A stretch of DNA of 64,000 nucleotides from Acetobacter malorum (GTDB lineage Bacteria; Pseudomonadota; Alphaproteobacteria; Acetobacterales; Acetobacteraceae). Shown one piece after another: positions 26,065 through 35,411 of this stretch; the first letter of the stretch is position 1; every line of letters starts with the position of its first letter. The position numbers and the translations under genes are program-made. The stretch is from NCBI RefSeq assembly GCF_001580615.1, contig NZ_LHZC01000039.1, positions 1 through 64,000 on the forward strand. The letters run 5' to 3'. The notes below the pieces were generated by a model. It did no database searches. It worked only from the letters and a program-made list of their open reading frames with translations, and was not told the DNA's origin.

Positions 26065-26332
26065 AATCACGAAGCCTGAATACACCCCGGAAGAACTACG
26101 TCCCATGAACGCCTTAGAGCGTTCACGCTGCCAAATGGTTCTCGGCTGGAATGACCCGACCCTTGCCGGGAAGCTCGGCGTTGATCGGAATAAGGTTTAT
26201 CGCAACCGGCCCATCGAGGGTGAAGAAGCGGCATGGCTCAGGAGATTGACGGCTTTCCATATAGCAAACCCTCCCCCGGCTTCGGTTCAGGCCAGACACA
26301 AGGCAAAGCTGGCGCAAGCGGGAATGCAGTGA
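26054..26332 (+). CDS. small HTH-type protein in the par operon
   Basis: 92 residues from the ATG at 26054, overlapping the upstream gene by 11 bases. The segment MVLGWNDPTLAGKLGVDRNKVYRNR is a likely helix-turn-helix. It ends eight bases before the 19-bp palindrome. It may be the regulator or third partition component; function is inferred. Confidence 0.55.
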   Translation: MADEITKPEYTPEELRPMNALERSRCQMVLGWNDPTLAGKLGVDRNKVYRNRPIEGEEAAWLRRLTAFHIANPPPASVQARHKAKLAQAGMQ

Positions 26333-26339
26333 TAGCGAG

Positions 26340-26358
26340 GTGAGACGTTTCGTCTCAC
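26340..26358. repeat. 19-bp palindrome, copy 1
   Basis: GTGAGACGTTTCGTCTCAC. Nearly identical copies (GTGAGACGTTTTGTCTCAC) occur at 44831-44849 and 51331-51349. The arms GTGAGAC/GTCTCAC are perfect in all three. This copy is intergenic, directly after the parA operon, which suits a centromere-like site. Confidence 0.6.
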
Positions 26359-26431
26359 CCGTTGCTGATTGCAGACATTGTTGCAGCCAACAAACTCCAA
26401 TCGGAGCTACCTGTCTGGTGGTTCTAGTCGC

Positions 26432-26466
26432 AAAAAAAGCCACCCGTGAAGGTGGCTTTCTTTTTG
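26432..26466. terminator. bidirectional terminator between par operon and transfer operon
   Basis: Arms AAAGCCACC (26436-26444) and GGTGGCTTT (26451-26459). A T-rich run follows on the plus strand and T7 follows on the minus strand, so both convergent operons can end here. Confidence 0.8.
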
Positions 26467-26489
26467 CTTTGTGAGGAGCTTAGTCGAGG

Positions 26490-26762
26490 TCAGAACTTGT
26501 AGCTGGACGATCCGGCTGCATGGATTGCATTTCGCAGAGCATCGCGCTCCGCTGCATTCGCCTTGAGGTTAGCGTTGAATGCCTTGCGATCCTGCTGCTC
26601 AGGAGTAGCATCACGGTAAGAGAACATCGAGCTACGGACGGTCGAACGAAGGGGCGAGCCAGACACAGCCGCCGCAGGCGCACCAACGCGGGCGAACTTG
26701 CCCAGAAGGCCGATAGCCAGACCGCCTACAGTGAGCATCGCAAAAAGAGATAAAAAGAGCAT
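26490..26762 (-). CDS. small membrane-anchored protein after dotL
   Basis: 90 residues. A hydrophobic N-terminal helix (about 1-20) is followed by a basic linker and a helical, charged C-terminus (QQDRKAFNANLKANAAERDALRNA). GGGG lies nine bases before the ATG. Last gene of the dotA-dotL cluster, 40 bases after dotL. No family recognised. Confidence 0.6.
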   Translation of the reverse strand: MLFLSLFAMLTVGGLAIGLLGKFARVGAPAAAVSGSPLRSTVRSSMFSYRDATPEQQDRKAFNANLKANAAERDALRNAIHAAGSSSYKF

Positions 26763-26802
26763 TTCCTAGACCCCTTTCGTTTACTATTGTCCTCACCATA
26801 CC

Positions 26803-29331
26803 TTATGACATAAGAGCGTGTGCCGATGCAAGCCTTTTTTGCGCAAGCCCTGCAACGGTTAATTCAAGCTGATGATCTTCGCTGACAGATTGGGCTTTCT
26901 GCTGCCAACCTGACAGGACACTACCGGCAAGTCGCAAATGGTCTTCAACAGTCTTTTCATCACGGAATGCCTGCCGGGCGGCTGAACCGATACCATCCAG
27001 TATATGTCGAATGGCCGCGTTACGCTGCTCTTGAGCTTCAGCCTGCCGCCTTTCTTCCTCCCTACGAGCGTCAACTTGATCCAGCCACGCCGCAATCTCA
27101 GCATCGTTGATTTCCCAGAACTGCGTTCCGGCCCATTCGGAAAACTGCTGGAACACATCATCCAGTGCCGCACGGTCTGTCTCACCGATCAGATCCTGCT
27201 CAACCTTATCCGGGGATAGAAGGGCAAGAGCGGACGCAACTGCCTCGTTCTGCAACACGATTTCACGCTCTCGATCCGAGAACGCCTTAACCTGCACATA
27301 ATGCACAAGCGCCAGCTCGGTAGGCTGCGGAATGTTGCCGGTATAGAAAGAGAGCAACCGCACGACCTTTGACCCACCCTTTTTTGATAAAGAGCCTGTC
27401 ATCTCGCTTTTCTTACCAACGATCAGATGAAATTCACCGTTCTCCTGCTGGTTAAGATCGTCTGCGTTGATCCTGTTGACCATCTCCAAGCGTGACCCCA
27501 TGCCAAGCTGGAAGCTATCAAACGGAGACCCAGAAAAATCCATGTCCTGCGCAACGGAAACCGCAGCTTTGCCACCGGCACCGGCGATCTTTTTATAGGT
27601 CTCGCTCTCCTCACCACCAGTCATACGGCCACACAAACGCAGGTTAGTATTCTCCCACGTTGCTTCACCTTCCTCTTTGTTTCCTTTGGTCAAGGAAGGA
27701 TAATCCTGCGCGCCGAACGTGATGCTCACACCATAAGAGCGAGCCTGCGCCGGAGCCACGGCAAAGCCGGGAACAACGTAGTAACCATATTCATCGCAGG
27801 TGATTGAATACGGAACCTCTGCGTTGGATGGCCGACCATCTATGATCTCGCGGCGCTTACCTTCTAGCGGAGTATCCAGCAGGGTAGCCAGAACGCCCTT
27901 AATGGCGCTCACAGCCATTTTTCCAAGCTGCTCCATGCTCTGCTTTGATCGTTCCAGTGCGGGGAGCATGACAAGCAGAATGCGGCGATTTAACAGGGCA
28001 TCTCGATAATTGATTTCGCCAATTTCATCATTGTAAATGTGGCCATAATTAAACGTGAGATTGCCTGTAGCGCGGACTAGCTGCATCGTAATGAAGCCAT
28101 GTTGTTCAAGAACTTTTCCGCGTGTTTGCTCAAGCGACTGCTTCTTTTTCGCGTCCTGTTTGCCGCCATCACCATCGCCATCCATGTAGGCACGAAAATT
28201 GTCAGGATTGTCCAAATCCAACTCTTTCCGCCTAGCCTCAAGACCAGAGAGACGACTGTTCCATTCCTCTGGGGAGCATGTTGATGGCTGGTTTGGCTTT
28301 TTGGGCTTAACCGCCGAATAACCGGGCAGGTTTTCGACATATAGCCGAAGATTGCCGCAGTATTTCGTGAACATTGTGTTGTACAGGCGCTTCTGGTCGT
28401 CCGTGCCGTTCTTTAGATCGACCACAACGCCGTTCATATCAACGAAAATACCGAACCACAGAAGATTCTCGATATTTTCAAGCAGATAGTAATCGCACAG
28501 GAGTTTAGGATTAAAGAGAAGCAGGCCGCGATCCGCAAGATACGACAAGGGCGGGCAGATGGCCTCAAGGAAGTTAATGGCACGACCCTGCCACATATCA
28601 GAATTGCCGCCACCCCCACTATCTAGCAGGCTGACCATCAGTTCCGATTTCATCGCCGCTGATCCGGAACCTAACGGATTGTAAGTGTGCGACCTACGGG
28701 AATCCATGCCATCAGCGAAGTCTTTCCCGCCCATGATGTAGTTCAGAAGAAGCAAATCTTCGTCACGGCCCAGAACCCGGCAAACCGCCAAAAGCGAATT
28801 AAACGTCTTTGGGTCGGATTTACCGTCAACGAGCATGGCCCCGGAATCTAGTACCAGAGCGTTGAAGATATTCCCCAGAATTTCCTCTGTCTTACCTGAA
28901 CCCGTGGTGCCGACGACCAGACGGTGAGTTTTCACGTCGTTAGCACTGGCCCAGACTTGCCGGTTAGAATTGATCTCTCGACCCAGATAGATCGTTCCCT
29001 GACCTTTCCGGCCTGTTGACCCATCCTGCATACCCAATTTTTTTGCCGCAAAGGCAGGCACCCGAAAAGGAGCCTCCCACTTGCGACTGCCGTAGAGGTA
29101 TTTCCCAAGGAGCACTGACGTAGCCACAATTACGCCGACCTCACCGCTCCCCGGTATGTATGCCATTGGCACGGCCACGATCCCGGTCAGAGCACCGAAA
29201 AACTTCACGGTGCCTGACGGTGTTTCTAGGGCATCACTCAGCTTCCGCCAGACAGAGCGGGGATCGTCCCGACGATGCGATACGTTGACTTCCTGATGGT
29301 CGAGGACACCCGCATAAACTTTCTGCGCCAT
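26803..29331 (-). CDS. dotL: DotL/IcmO (TrbC) coupling ATPase
   Basis: 842 residues. Two N-terminal membrane segments (about 45-60 and 65-85), then a VirD4-like ATPase: Walker A GTTGSGKT (Lys147) and MLVDGKSDPKTF, with later blocks ITCDEYGYYVVPGFAVAPAQARSYGVSITFGAQDYPSL and GKKSEMTGSLSKKGGSKVV. Length fits DotL (about 783) and TrbC. DotL couples the relaxosome to the channel and binds DotM. The C-terminus carries an extra charged coiled segment. The RBS is GGAG nine bases upstream. Confidence 0.9.
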   Translation of the reverse strand: MAQKVYAGVLDHQEVNVSHRRDDPRSVWRKLSDALETPSGTVKFFGALTGIVAVPMAYIPGSGEVGVIVATSVLLGKYLYGSRKWEAPFRVPAFAAKKLGMQDGSTGRKGQGTIYLGREINSNRQVWASANDVKTHRLVVGTTGSGKTEEILGNIFNALVLDSGAMLVDGKSDPKTFNSLLAVCRVLGRDEDLLLLNYIMGGKDFADGMDSRRSHTYNPLGSGSAAMKSELMVSLLDSGGGGNSDMWQGRAINFLEAICPPLSYLADRGLLLFNPKLLCDYYLLENIENLLWFGIFVDMNGVVVDLKNGTDDQKRLYNTMFTKYCGNLRLYVENLPGYSAVKPKKPNQPSTCSPEEWNSRLSGLEARRKELDLDNPDNFRAYMDGDGDGGKQDAKKKQSLEQTRGKVLEQHGFITMQLVRATGNLTFNYGHIYNDEIGEINYRDALLNRRILLVMLPALERSKQSMEQLGKMAVSAIKGVLATLLDTPLEGKRREIIDGRPSNAEVPYSITCDEYGYYVVPGFAVAPAQARSYGVSITFGAQDYPSLTKGNKEEGEATWENTNLRLCGRMTGGEESETYKKIAGAGGKAAVSVAQDMDFSGSPFDSFQLGMGSRLEMVNRINADDLNQQENGEFHLIVGKKSEMTGSLSKKGGSKVVRLLSFYTGNIPQPTELALVHYVQVKAFSDREREIVLQNEAVASALALLSPDKVEQDLIGETDRAALDDVFQQFSEWAGTQFWEINDAEIAAWLDQVDARREEERRQAEAQEQRNAAIRHILDGIGSAARQAFRDEKTVEDHLRLAGSVLSGWQQKAQSVSEDHQLELTVAGLAQKRLASAHALMS

Positions 29332-29349
29332 TTTGATTGCTCCCCTGTC

Positions 29350-31659
29350 TTATTTACCAAGCAGACGGAAACGCATTGAGCGTCCAATCTTCGAGCCGCG
29401 ACTGCCCTCTGCCTCTTTCCGAGCGCCCCGTGCGCCCGACGCACGCCGCGCATCTCCAACCGCGCTGGATACGGCACCGGGAGCACCCAGAAGGCGCTGC
29501 CCGGCCAACTGCGCCGGATTGGCGACAGATGCCATATTGTCAGCAATGGCATTCTTGCCGAGTGCGCTGACATTAACGCCGATCCACTGCATCACTGAAT
29601 CACCAAGGCCAGTAATCAGGGAGCACGAAAAGAGCGTGATGATGAAAACCAGAATAATATACATGCCAAGCAGGCCAGCCGCCGTCATGGCATTAAAGAT
29701 CGAACTATTCGGAGCCATGACCATATAAGCACCGCGCATCAGTGTTTTCACGAGCGACATGCCTACAAAAAGCAGGACATAGCAAAAATAGAGGCCCACA
29801 ATCATGAGTATAGGGCGCATGATTACGGCGATCAGAAGCATGAAGCCCTGCCGATTGTCACCAACCAGACCATCATTGCGAGAAGGCGTCAGAGCCAGCA
29901 GCAGCCAGAGGCTTGCCGCTACCAGAGCCTCTACAGACATGACGATCCACGCAAAAACGCCAGACAAGAAATAAACGAAAGGCATAAATGGCAGGAACAC
30001 GGCTGCAATAAAGCCGAGAAACACGAGCGCCTTACCGAGCGTGCTCAAAATAGCGCCAACGTATTTACCGGCAAAATACCCGCCTACAGAGGCTTCCGGC
30101 CCGGCTACTACACCGCTGGCAGCAGCCATCGCGGATGGAGCAATAACCGCTGCGGCCTGCACTTCTACGCCGGAACGCATGAACCACTGGCCTTCCTCCT
30201 GAATGGAAATCATCGGATCTTGCCAACCGTTCGTCGTTGGCGCGGCCAGATCGTTCAGAAGGTAATTATAGAGCCACTGAATAGGAGCAATACCACTCGC
30301 CTGTTGATCGGCAGCACTCATCCTTTCAAGGGACGTGTTACCATCCATATTCTTGATAGGATCACCGGCTTTTTTATAGAGAGAGTCGAAGTTTTTCAGA
30401 TAGTCATAGGATTCATCTATATCTGAAAATGCCGCCCTTTCCTCTGACGATCCAAGCCCCAACCAGCCCAGATAGCGTGCCCTCAGACTGCCCGCCGCTT
30501 TCGGGTTGATGCTATCATTCGTGACAAAATCCACGTCATTACGGAACATGGTGACGCGAACAGCATATTCTGAAAGCACACGCTGCCAGAGTGCTGCATA
30601 GACCCATCCATCAGCAGCCGACGCTTCCAGCAGAGATTTACCAAGGGCTGACACCTGCCCCGTGTTGATAGTCGCACCTGTAAAATAACTGGTCGCCGCC
30701 GTCTGAATGTCGTTGGTGATTTCCTGCTTCAATGCGTCCGTGTCGCGTGATCCGTTATAGATTTCTTGAGCCACACGGCCAGAACTGGCTGACAAACTCG
30801 AAAAAACATTCTCGACACCACTCTTTGCAGCCTGTTCTGCAAGCGTATTCAAGTGCTCCGCATACGTTGCAGCACTATCTGTCATGGTGCCATTCAAGAG
30901 CTTCTGCGACGGCGACTTGTAATAGGCAATCACACTGCCACACATTGACGACAGGTTTTGATAGGCATTGCCGCTACGGAAACCCCATTCAATCGCAGCA
31001 TCAGAAATGATCGAATTGGGAGATTCCGTGAACCCAAGAGAGCGATGCACAATGCTTGACTGTAGCGGCGACGCGCCTGTCTGTAGATCGTTCGAGATGC
31101 GATTGGCGTACAGGGCGCAAAGCTGATCTCGCACCATTCCGCTCATGACATTCGCAATTTTTCCTGTCTCAACCCAATTTGTCGTTGATTGGGCACTGGC
31201 AATATAACTTGCACTATTATTGACCAGCTTTTCGGACACTTTGTTGTTCGCGTAGTCAGCCGCAGCACTACCCCAGACCAGCCACTGAAGAACAACTATC
31301 TGGACAACCGTAAAGCCTGATGGCAGGGGCACCAGACCAAACATAGCGATGAACGACTTTAACGAAGTCCACTGCAAATTTATGGATTTCCCACCCCACT
31401 GACCATCGGTCGATGTGTTGGCGATAGACGAATAGATCGTGTACGAACTGACACAGATTGCGCAGAACAATACCACGAGATTAAATGCAGCAACGGACGT
31501 TGAGATCGTCGTGCCCTGCGCATATCCAGTGCTCGCAGCATTCACGCCGGACAGTTTGTCCATCGCACTGCCAAAAATCTGGTGCAACAGTCCGATAGCG
31601 TAATCGTTCTTACTCGGCTCGAATAAGGGGGCGATGTTATAGCTGTCAGAATTAGACAT
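29350..31659 (-). CDS. dotA: DotA (TraY) polytopic membrane protein
   Basis: 769 residues. Several membrane helices near the N-terminus (about 50-75, 105-130), a large periplasmic middle domain with helices rich in Ala/Ser/Gln, then four to six membrane helices at about 530-700 (GKALVFLGFIAAVFLPFMPFVYFLSGVFAWI and following), and a basic C-terminal tail. This is the DotA/TraY topology. The start overlaps the upstream stop (TAATG). DotA is an inner-membrane, possibly channel-forming, type IVB component. Confidence 0.82.
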   Translation of the reverse strand: MSNSDSYNIAPLFEPSKNDYAIGLLHQIFGSAMDKLSGVNAASTGYAQGTTISTSVAAFNLVVLFCAICVSSYTIYSSIANTSTDGQWGGKSINLQWTSLKSFIAMFGLVPLPSGFTVVQIVVLQWLVWGSAAADYANNKVSEKLVNNSASYIASAQSTTNWVETGKIANVMSGMVRDQLCALYANRISNDLQTGASPLQSSIVHRSLGFTESPNSIISDAAIEWGFRSGNAYQNLSSMCGSVIAYYKSPSQKLLNGTMTDSAATYAEHLNTLAEQAAKSGVENVFSSLSASSGRVAQEIYNGSRDTDALKQEITNDIQTAATSYFTGATINTGQVSALGKSLLEASAADGWVYAALWQRVLSEYAVRVTMFRNDVDFVTNDSINPKAAGSLRARYLGWLGLGSSEERAAFSDIDESYDYLKNFDSLYKKAGDPIKNMDGNTSLERMSAADQQASGIAPIQWLYNYLLNDLAAPTTNGWQDPMISIQEEGQWFMRSGVEVQAAAVIAPSAMAAASGVVAGPEASVGGYFAGKYVGAILSTLGKALVFLGFIAAVFLPFMPFVYFLSGVFAWIVMSVEALVAASLWLLLALTPSRNDGLVGDNRQGFMLLIAVIMRPILMIVGLYFCYVLLFVGMSLVKTLMRGAYMVMAPNSSIFNAMTAAGLLGMYIILVFIITLFSCSLITGLGDSVMQWIGVNVSALGKNAIADNMASVANPAQLAGQRLLGAPGAVSSAVGDARRASGARGARKEAEGSRGSKIGRSMRFRLLGK

Positions 31660-33206
31660 TAGATGCTCAATTCGGTTGAGTCGTGTTGAGCCGCCAGTTC
31701 TTCGTCCAGACGACTATCAAGGGTGTTCCGCAGAGAGGTTTTAACCGTCTCAAGAAACTTCGCGGCGGTGGCCGGGGTCGGCATAAGACTTACTGCCGGG
31801 AAATTCATGGCCACTCCCCCGCCTGCGCGGTTGAATGGATCATTCTCTATTTCCGCATGATCCTGCATTGAAGCCTCGAACGACCGGGCAATCATTTCTT
31901 CCGGCATTTCGAGATATGCAAGGTACTTGTCGCTAAAGAGATTTTTGCTTCTGGCTACATCGAGAAACGCATTGATCTCTTTGCGGACACCCGTACCGTC
32001 TAGGATCGCACGCAAGACTTCTGGTGAGGCATCTTTCCCCCATCCGTTGCGGATATTGAAATCAATACCGTGCCCTAATTCATGGACGAACGAGCCAATA
32101 TCAAAAGGCGTGATCTTGATTGCCTGTACGTTCACACGTTCGCCGCCCATCTTATATTCAGAAGACCGTGCGTAACCTCGTGCCTCAGATGCCGGGATGT
32201 TGCCTAAATGGATCATTCTGTTTCCTTTGGGGGACAGAAGATCACGCGGCAGCACGCCCAGAGTGTTCGCCATATTATGAATGGCGCTGGACACCCTGAA
32301 CGCCATATCTTTCTTCCAGCCAGTCGGGAAAGCAGGATCTGCGTAGAACTTGGCTCCTACGATTTCCGGCTTATCCGTATCATTGGTGTGGTCAATCGCA
32401 GCGCCATCCCACACGCGATAATTCGCACGAAAATGCTTCGGAAATGACTGATAGAAGCGGCTTTCAGACCATGCGCCGGGAGCAACAGCTTCATGGATTT
32501 CCTTCAAGCTATCCAAGTGTGAGAGCACTGCTTCAGCCCGGTATTGTGCCCGGCCCGTGATCTCCGGCAAGCCGCTTCCCGTCTCAGCCGCACGCAACAG
32601 CGCGTCATGCACCTGACGAAAATCTTCCCCCTTGTATTGAGCAACGGCCAGCACACCAGCCATCGCTTGCGTTGCCTCCCGCACACCATACTGATCTGAA
32701 AGGCGCTTCCAGAGACGAATACCGTCATTCTGGAACAGGGCACCTGCCACGTCAGGCTCACCACCAAGCAGTTTTTGCGCTGCATCTACACGAGCTATAA
32801 TACGCTCGCGGACATGCTCCGGCAGACGCTCAATATTCTGCGCCACGCTCTCACGAGACGCCGTTAGGTTGCTCACTAATGCAGCCGGATCAGTGAAGCC
32901 CTTGACCTCCTCGCCCTGCCTCAATTTTGAAACGTCCGTCTTACCTTTTAGGATCGTTTCTTCCGGCAGGAACACGGACACCATAGATACAAGCTCGCTC
33001 AGGCGAGAGACTTTCCCAAAATTGGAAAACTCCTTCCCGGCCTTATCAGCTTGCGCTGGTATCCAGCCCAAACTGGCGGCTTCGTGCATTTTCTCAGGAG
33101 AGACGGCATCCTGAAGCGAGAGGCGGACGAAAAATTCGCCACTCTCGGCTTGTTGCCGTTCCAGCTTTGCCCCGGCATCTTTCAGATCAAACCACTTGAT
33201 CGCCAT
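31659..33206 (-). CDS. LPD1-like protein with zinc metallopeptidase motif
   Basis: 515 residues from the ATG at 33206 (GGGGAG ten bases upstream; a GTG at 33227 is possible). The motif HELGHGIDF (His375, Glu376, His379) matches the HExxH-type motif of large polyvalent protein domain 1 (LPD1) and related zinc peptidases; flanking sequence GNIPASEARGYARSSEYKMG also fits. The N-terminal half looks soluble and helical, with no signal peptide. It lies inside the transfer operon just upstream of dotA. Polyvalent-protein domains are typical of proteins delivered into recipient cells, so a translocated effector role is possible but unproven. Confidence 0.6.
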   Translation of the reverse strand: MAIKWFDLKDAGAKLERQQAESGEFFVRLSLQDAVSPEKMHEAASLGWIPAQADKAGKEFSNFGKVSRLSELVSMVSVFLPEETILKGKTDVSKLRQGEEVKGFTDPAALVSNLTASRESVAQNIERLPEHVRERIIARVDAAQKLLGGEPDVAGALFQNDGIRLWKRLSDQYGVREATQAMAGVLAVAQYKGEDFRQVHDALLRAAETGSGLPEITGRAQYRAEAVLSHLDSLKEIHEAVAPGAWSESRFYQSFPKHFRANYRVWDGAAIDHTNDTDKPEIVGAKFYADPAFPTGWKKDMAFRVSSAIHNMANTLGVLPRDLLSPKGNRMIHLGNIPASEARGYARSSEYKMGGERVNVQAIKITPFDIGSFVHELGHGIDFNIRNGWGKDASPEVLRAILDGTGVRKEINAFLDVARSKNLFSDKYLAYLEMPEEMIARSFEASMQDHAEIENDPFNRAGGGVAMNFPAVSLMPTPATAAKFLETVKTSLRNTLDSRLDEELAAQHDSTELSI

Positions 33207-33227
33207 CACCCAAACTCCCCAAATCAC

Positions 33228-33932
33228 TCAAAAATCTGAATCTTCTTCGTGGTAGTCGTCACCACCTCCACCATGATCGTCATCACCGCCATCATGTTCA
33301 GGGGGAGGCGATACTTTCACAGGACTTGGTTCGGGAACTGGCGGTTTCTGTTCGATAACTGGCGGAATGTTTGAATCCTGTTCAATTACTGTAGAACCAT
33401 CATTTTTTCGGTCGAAATCATCCAATCGTTTGACAACAGACGCAAAAACCTTGGTTCTCTGCCCTGCTTCTGGCGTCATGTGATGAAGCGCCTTAGATGC
33501 AAACTCGTGCTCCGTTATGGACGTTTCTTTGAGCTTCAGGTTACGTCCATCATCTTCAAATTCACCGGCCCGCTGATAAGTGACAGGCTGATGGTTTTTT
33601 GCCGTCGCAACGCAACAGTCAGTCAAACGCATAGAGTCCGGAGCGGCACCGCTGCCAAGTCCAACTAGGGTTGTGCCAGCCTGCACGTTGGCTCGCTCCA
33701 CATAGACCCACGACTGCAATTTCCCTTCCATATTGAGGGTCATAAGCAGAACGTAATCATTGCCATCATAGAGAGAGTCCAGCGCCCGGCTTTCTTCCAG
33801 AACGCCACCGATTGACATGGTGTTTTCCTGAATGTCCTTGGCCGTATCATCCAGTATATTTGTTCCGGTCTGAACCAGCTTACGGGCATAATTGACCTGT
33901 TCAAGCTGATCTCTCAGGTTCATCTCTGCCAT
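33228..33932 (-). CDS. hypothetical protein of the dotA cluster
   Basis: 234 residues, RBS GGAGGTCGAATA. No membrane segment or signal peptide. The first 150 residues look folded, with helices (RKLVQTGTNILDDTAKDIQEN) and strands (YVLLMTLNMEGKLQSWVYV). The C-terminus is low-complexity (GGDDDHGGGGDDYHEEDSDF), acidic and His-rich. It overlaps its upstream neighbour by one base (TAATG). Family unknown. Confidence 0.55.
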   Translation of the reverse strand: MAEMNLRDQLEQVNYARKLVQTGTNILDDTAKDIQENTMSIGGVLEESRALDSLYDGNDYVLLMTLNMEGKLQSWVYVERANVQAGTTLVGLGSGAAPDSMRLTDCCVATAKNHQPVTYQRAGEFEDDGRNLKLKETSITEHEFASKALHHMTPEAGQRTKVFASVVKRLDDFDRKNDGSTVIEQDSNIPPVIEQKPPVPEPSPVKVSPPPEHDGGDDDHGGGGDDYHEEDSDF

Positions 33933-34303
33933 TATTCGACCTCCGGAGCGCCCGGCCCAATATCGGGTGTGTCATCGACAAGACCGGCCTGCTCTCCGAG
34001 ATCAACGAATGCCATCTGTCCGGCAGGTGCGTTATCCGCCAAAGCCTTAGCGTCAGCTTCCTGACACGTTTTCTCAAACCTACGGAGCAGTTCGCCAGCA
34101 TTCACACCGACAGGTTTCTGACCTTGGGACAAGTAATCTGCCATGAACTCGGGCTGTTCAGAGACTTCTTCTACCTGCCCGGCCATTTCACCGGCCTGTT
34201 GTTCAGCCCCGCCGAGAAGATCCCCGCTATCGTCGTAATCCCCGTCCTGACCAGAGAAAGACTGCATCAGCGCACTAAGGGAAAGTTTATCCTCTGTAGC
34301 CAT
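33932..34303 (-). CDS. small acidic hypothetical protein
   Basis: 123 residues, RBS AAGGAGA. Very acidic, with an N-terminal AEQQAGEMAGQVEEVSEQ segment. No membrane segment. Part of the secreted-protein and dotA operon. Family unknown; could be a substrate chaperone by composition, but this is speculation. Confidence 0.5.
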   Translation of the reverse strand: MATEDKLSLSALMQSFSGQDGDYDDSGDLLGGAEQQAGEMAGQVEEVSEQPEFMADYLSQGQKPVGVNAGELLRRFEKTCQEADAKALADNAPAGQMAFVDLGEQAGLVDDTPDIGPGAPEVE

Positions 34304-34315
34304 TATCCTGTCTCC

Positions 34316-35410
34316 TTACTGCTGTTCTGCTGCTTCACCAGCCAAAAGGGCCGAAATCATTGCGCCGATGCGGGTCATGCTCTGCGTCTGGTAGCTACGC
34401 AATTTCATTGAGAGCGCCCGCAGTTTCACCAGCTCGCGTAGAACGCCGTATTCGTCAGCGGCGGACACTTCTGCGTCCCACTGCTGATACTTCGGCCCGC
34501 CGCCATACTGCTGCATGATTTCATCCAGTGCCTGAATCACTGTCACATTGCTTTGTGAGGATAGCCCGGCACCAGAGCCGCCAGCCTGCTGCGTGCGCAG
34601 GACTGCAAGGCTTGCCAATGCCGGAGAGCGCATTGCTTCTGTACGCATGGCGGTCGCCAGTCTCAGAACGCCCGCAGGTGTCTTGGCCTCATTGGCAGTC
34701 GGCTTATCGAGCGGATCACCGGCAAGGTTGTTGATATACGCCTCAACGTCCTCCTGACTGGACGTAGGATCGAACAGAGTGTTTGCATCCACGTCTGCCG
34801 TTGCTCTCGCGCCCACAGAGGCGCACAGACCGGCGCTCACTTCATCCTGACTGCAATACCGCTGGAGATGCCCTGATAGACGACGCTCAACTGCCTGACG
34901 TGGCAGTATCGCCCCACCCGGAGCGGACGGAATGCGGTCAGATGAAATCCAGTTCCGGGCCTGCTCTGGAACGCTGGAAATCGCCCGCGTCACATCGCCC
35001 AGAACCACCGTTGCATTACAGGCGCTGGCAATCCGGCTTTCAGCGCCAAACTCCCGCTGCGCCTGTACCATTTCTTCGGCAACAGACTGCTGATTGACGG
35101 CGGACGCATAGGCTTGCATCGCCTTCTGGATGCCAACCGAATTGCGCGAGGCGTCTGCACTACGCTGCGCAGTCTGAACCTTGGTTGCAGCGATTAGGCG
35201 ATTGAAGATATTCGTTATGATCGTCGAGCTTGTAGCAAGCTCAACGTCGAATTTTGCGCTCGTAGCCGTTGCCTGACCATTGATCGTGCTACTCATAACG
35301 GGATCATTGACCCAATATGTGCAAATCCACGCATGGGCTGGTGTGGAGAAACCAACGCTGACACAGACAGCCAAGGATGCTGCAAGGAGCTTGTTGCGAT
35401 ACGTCCCCAT
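34316..35410 (-). CDS. secreted helical protein 4 of a four-gene set
   Basis: 364 residues, signal peptide about 1-28 (PAHAW). The mature part is Ala/Gln/Ser-rich and helical, with a few cysteines. The four consecutive genes 37219-37830, 36428-37222, 35412-36431 and 34316-35410 all encode exported, helix-rich proteins with similar signal peptides and similar segments such as QQxxAxxExQ and AQR helices, so they may be diverged relatives. VirB5/TrbJ-like surface or pilus-associated proteins are one possibility. Confidence 0.55.
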   Translation of the reverse strand: MGTYRNKLLAASLAVCVSVGFSTPAHAWICTYWVNDPVMSSTINGQATATSAKFDVELATSSTIITNIFNRLIAATKVQTAQRSADASRNSVGIQKAMQAYASAVNQQSVAEEMVQAQREFGAESRIASACNATVVLGDVTRAISSVPEQARNWISSDRIPSAPGGAILPRQAVERRLSGHLQRYCSQDEVSAGLCASVGARATADVDANTLFDPTSSQEDVEAYINNLAGDPLDKPTANEAKTPAGVLRLATAMRTEAMRSPALASLAVLRTQQAGGSGAGLSSQSNVTVIQALDEIMQQYGGGPKYQQWDAEVSAADEYGVLRELVKLRALSMKLRSYQTQSMTRIGAMISALLAGEAAEQQ

Positions 35411-35411
35411 G

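Noticed and set aside
26803..29331. Relaxase domain in the DotL-like protein
   Set aside because: The only catalytic motifs seen are ATPase motifs; there is no HUH or relaxase Tyr pattern.
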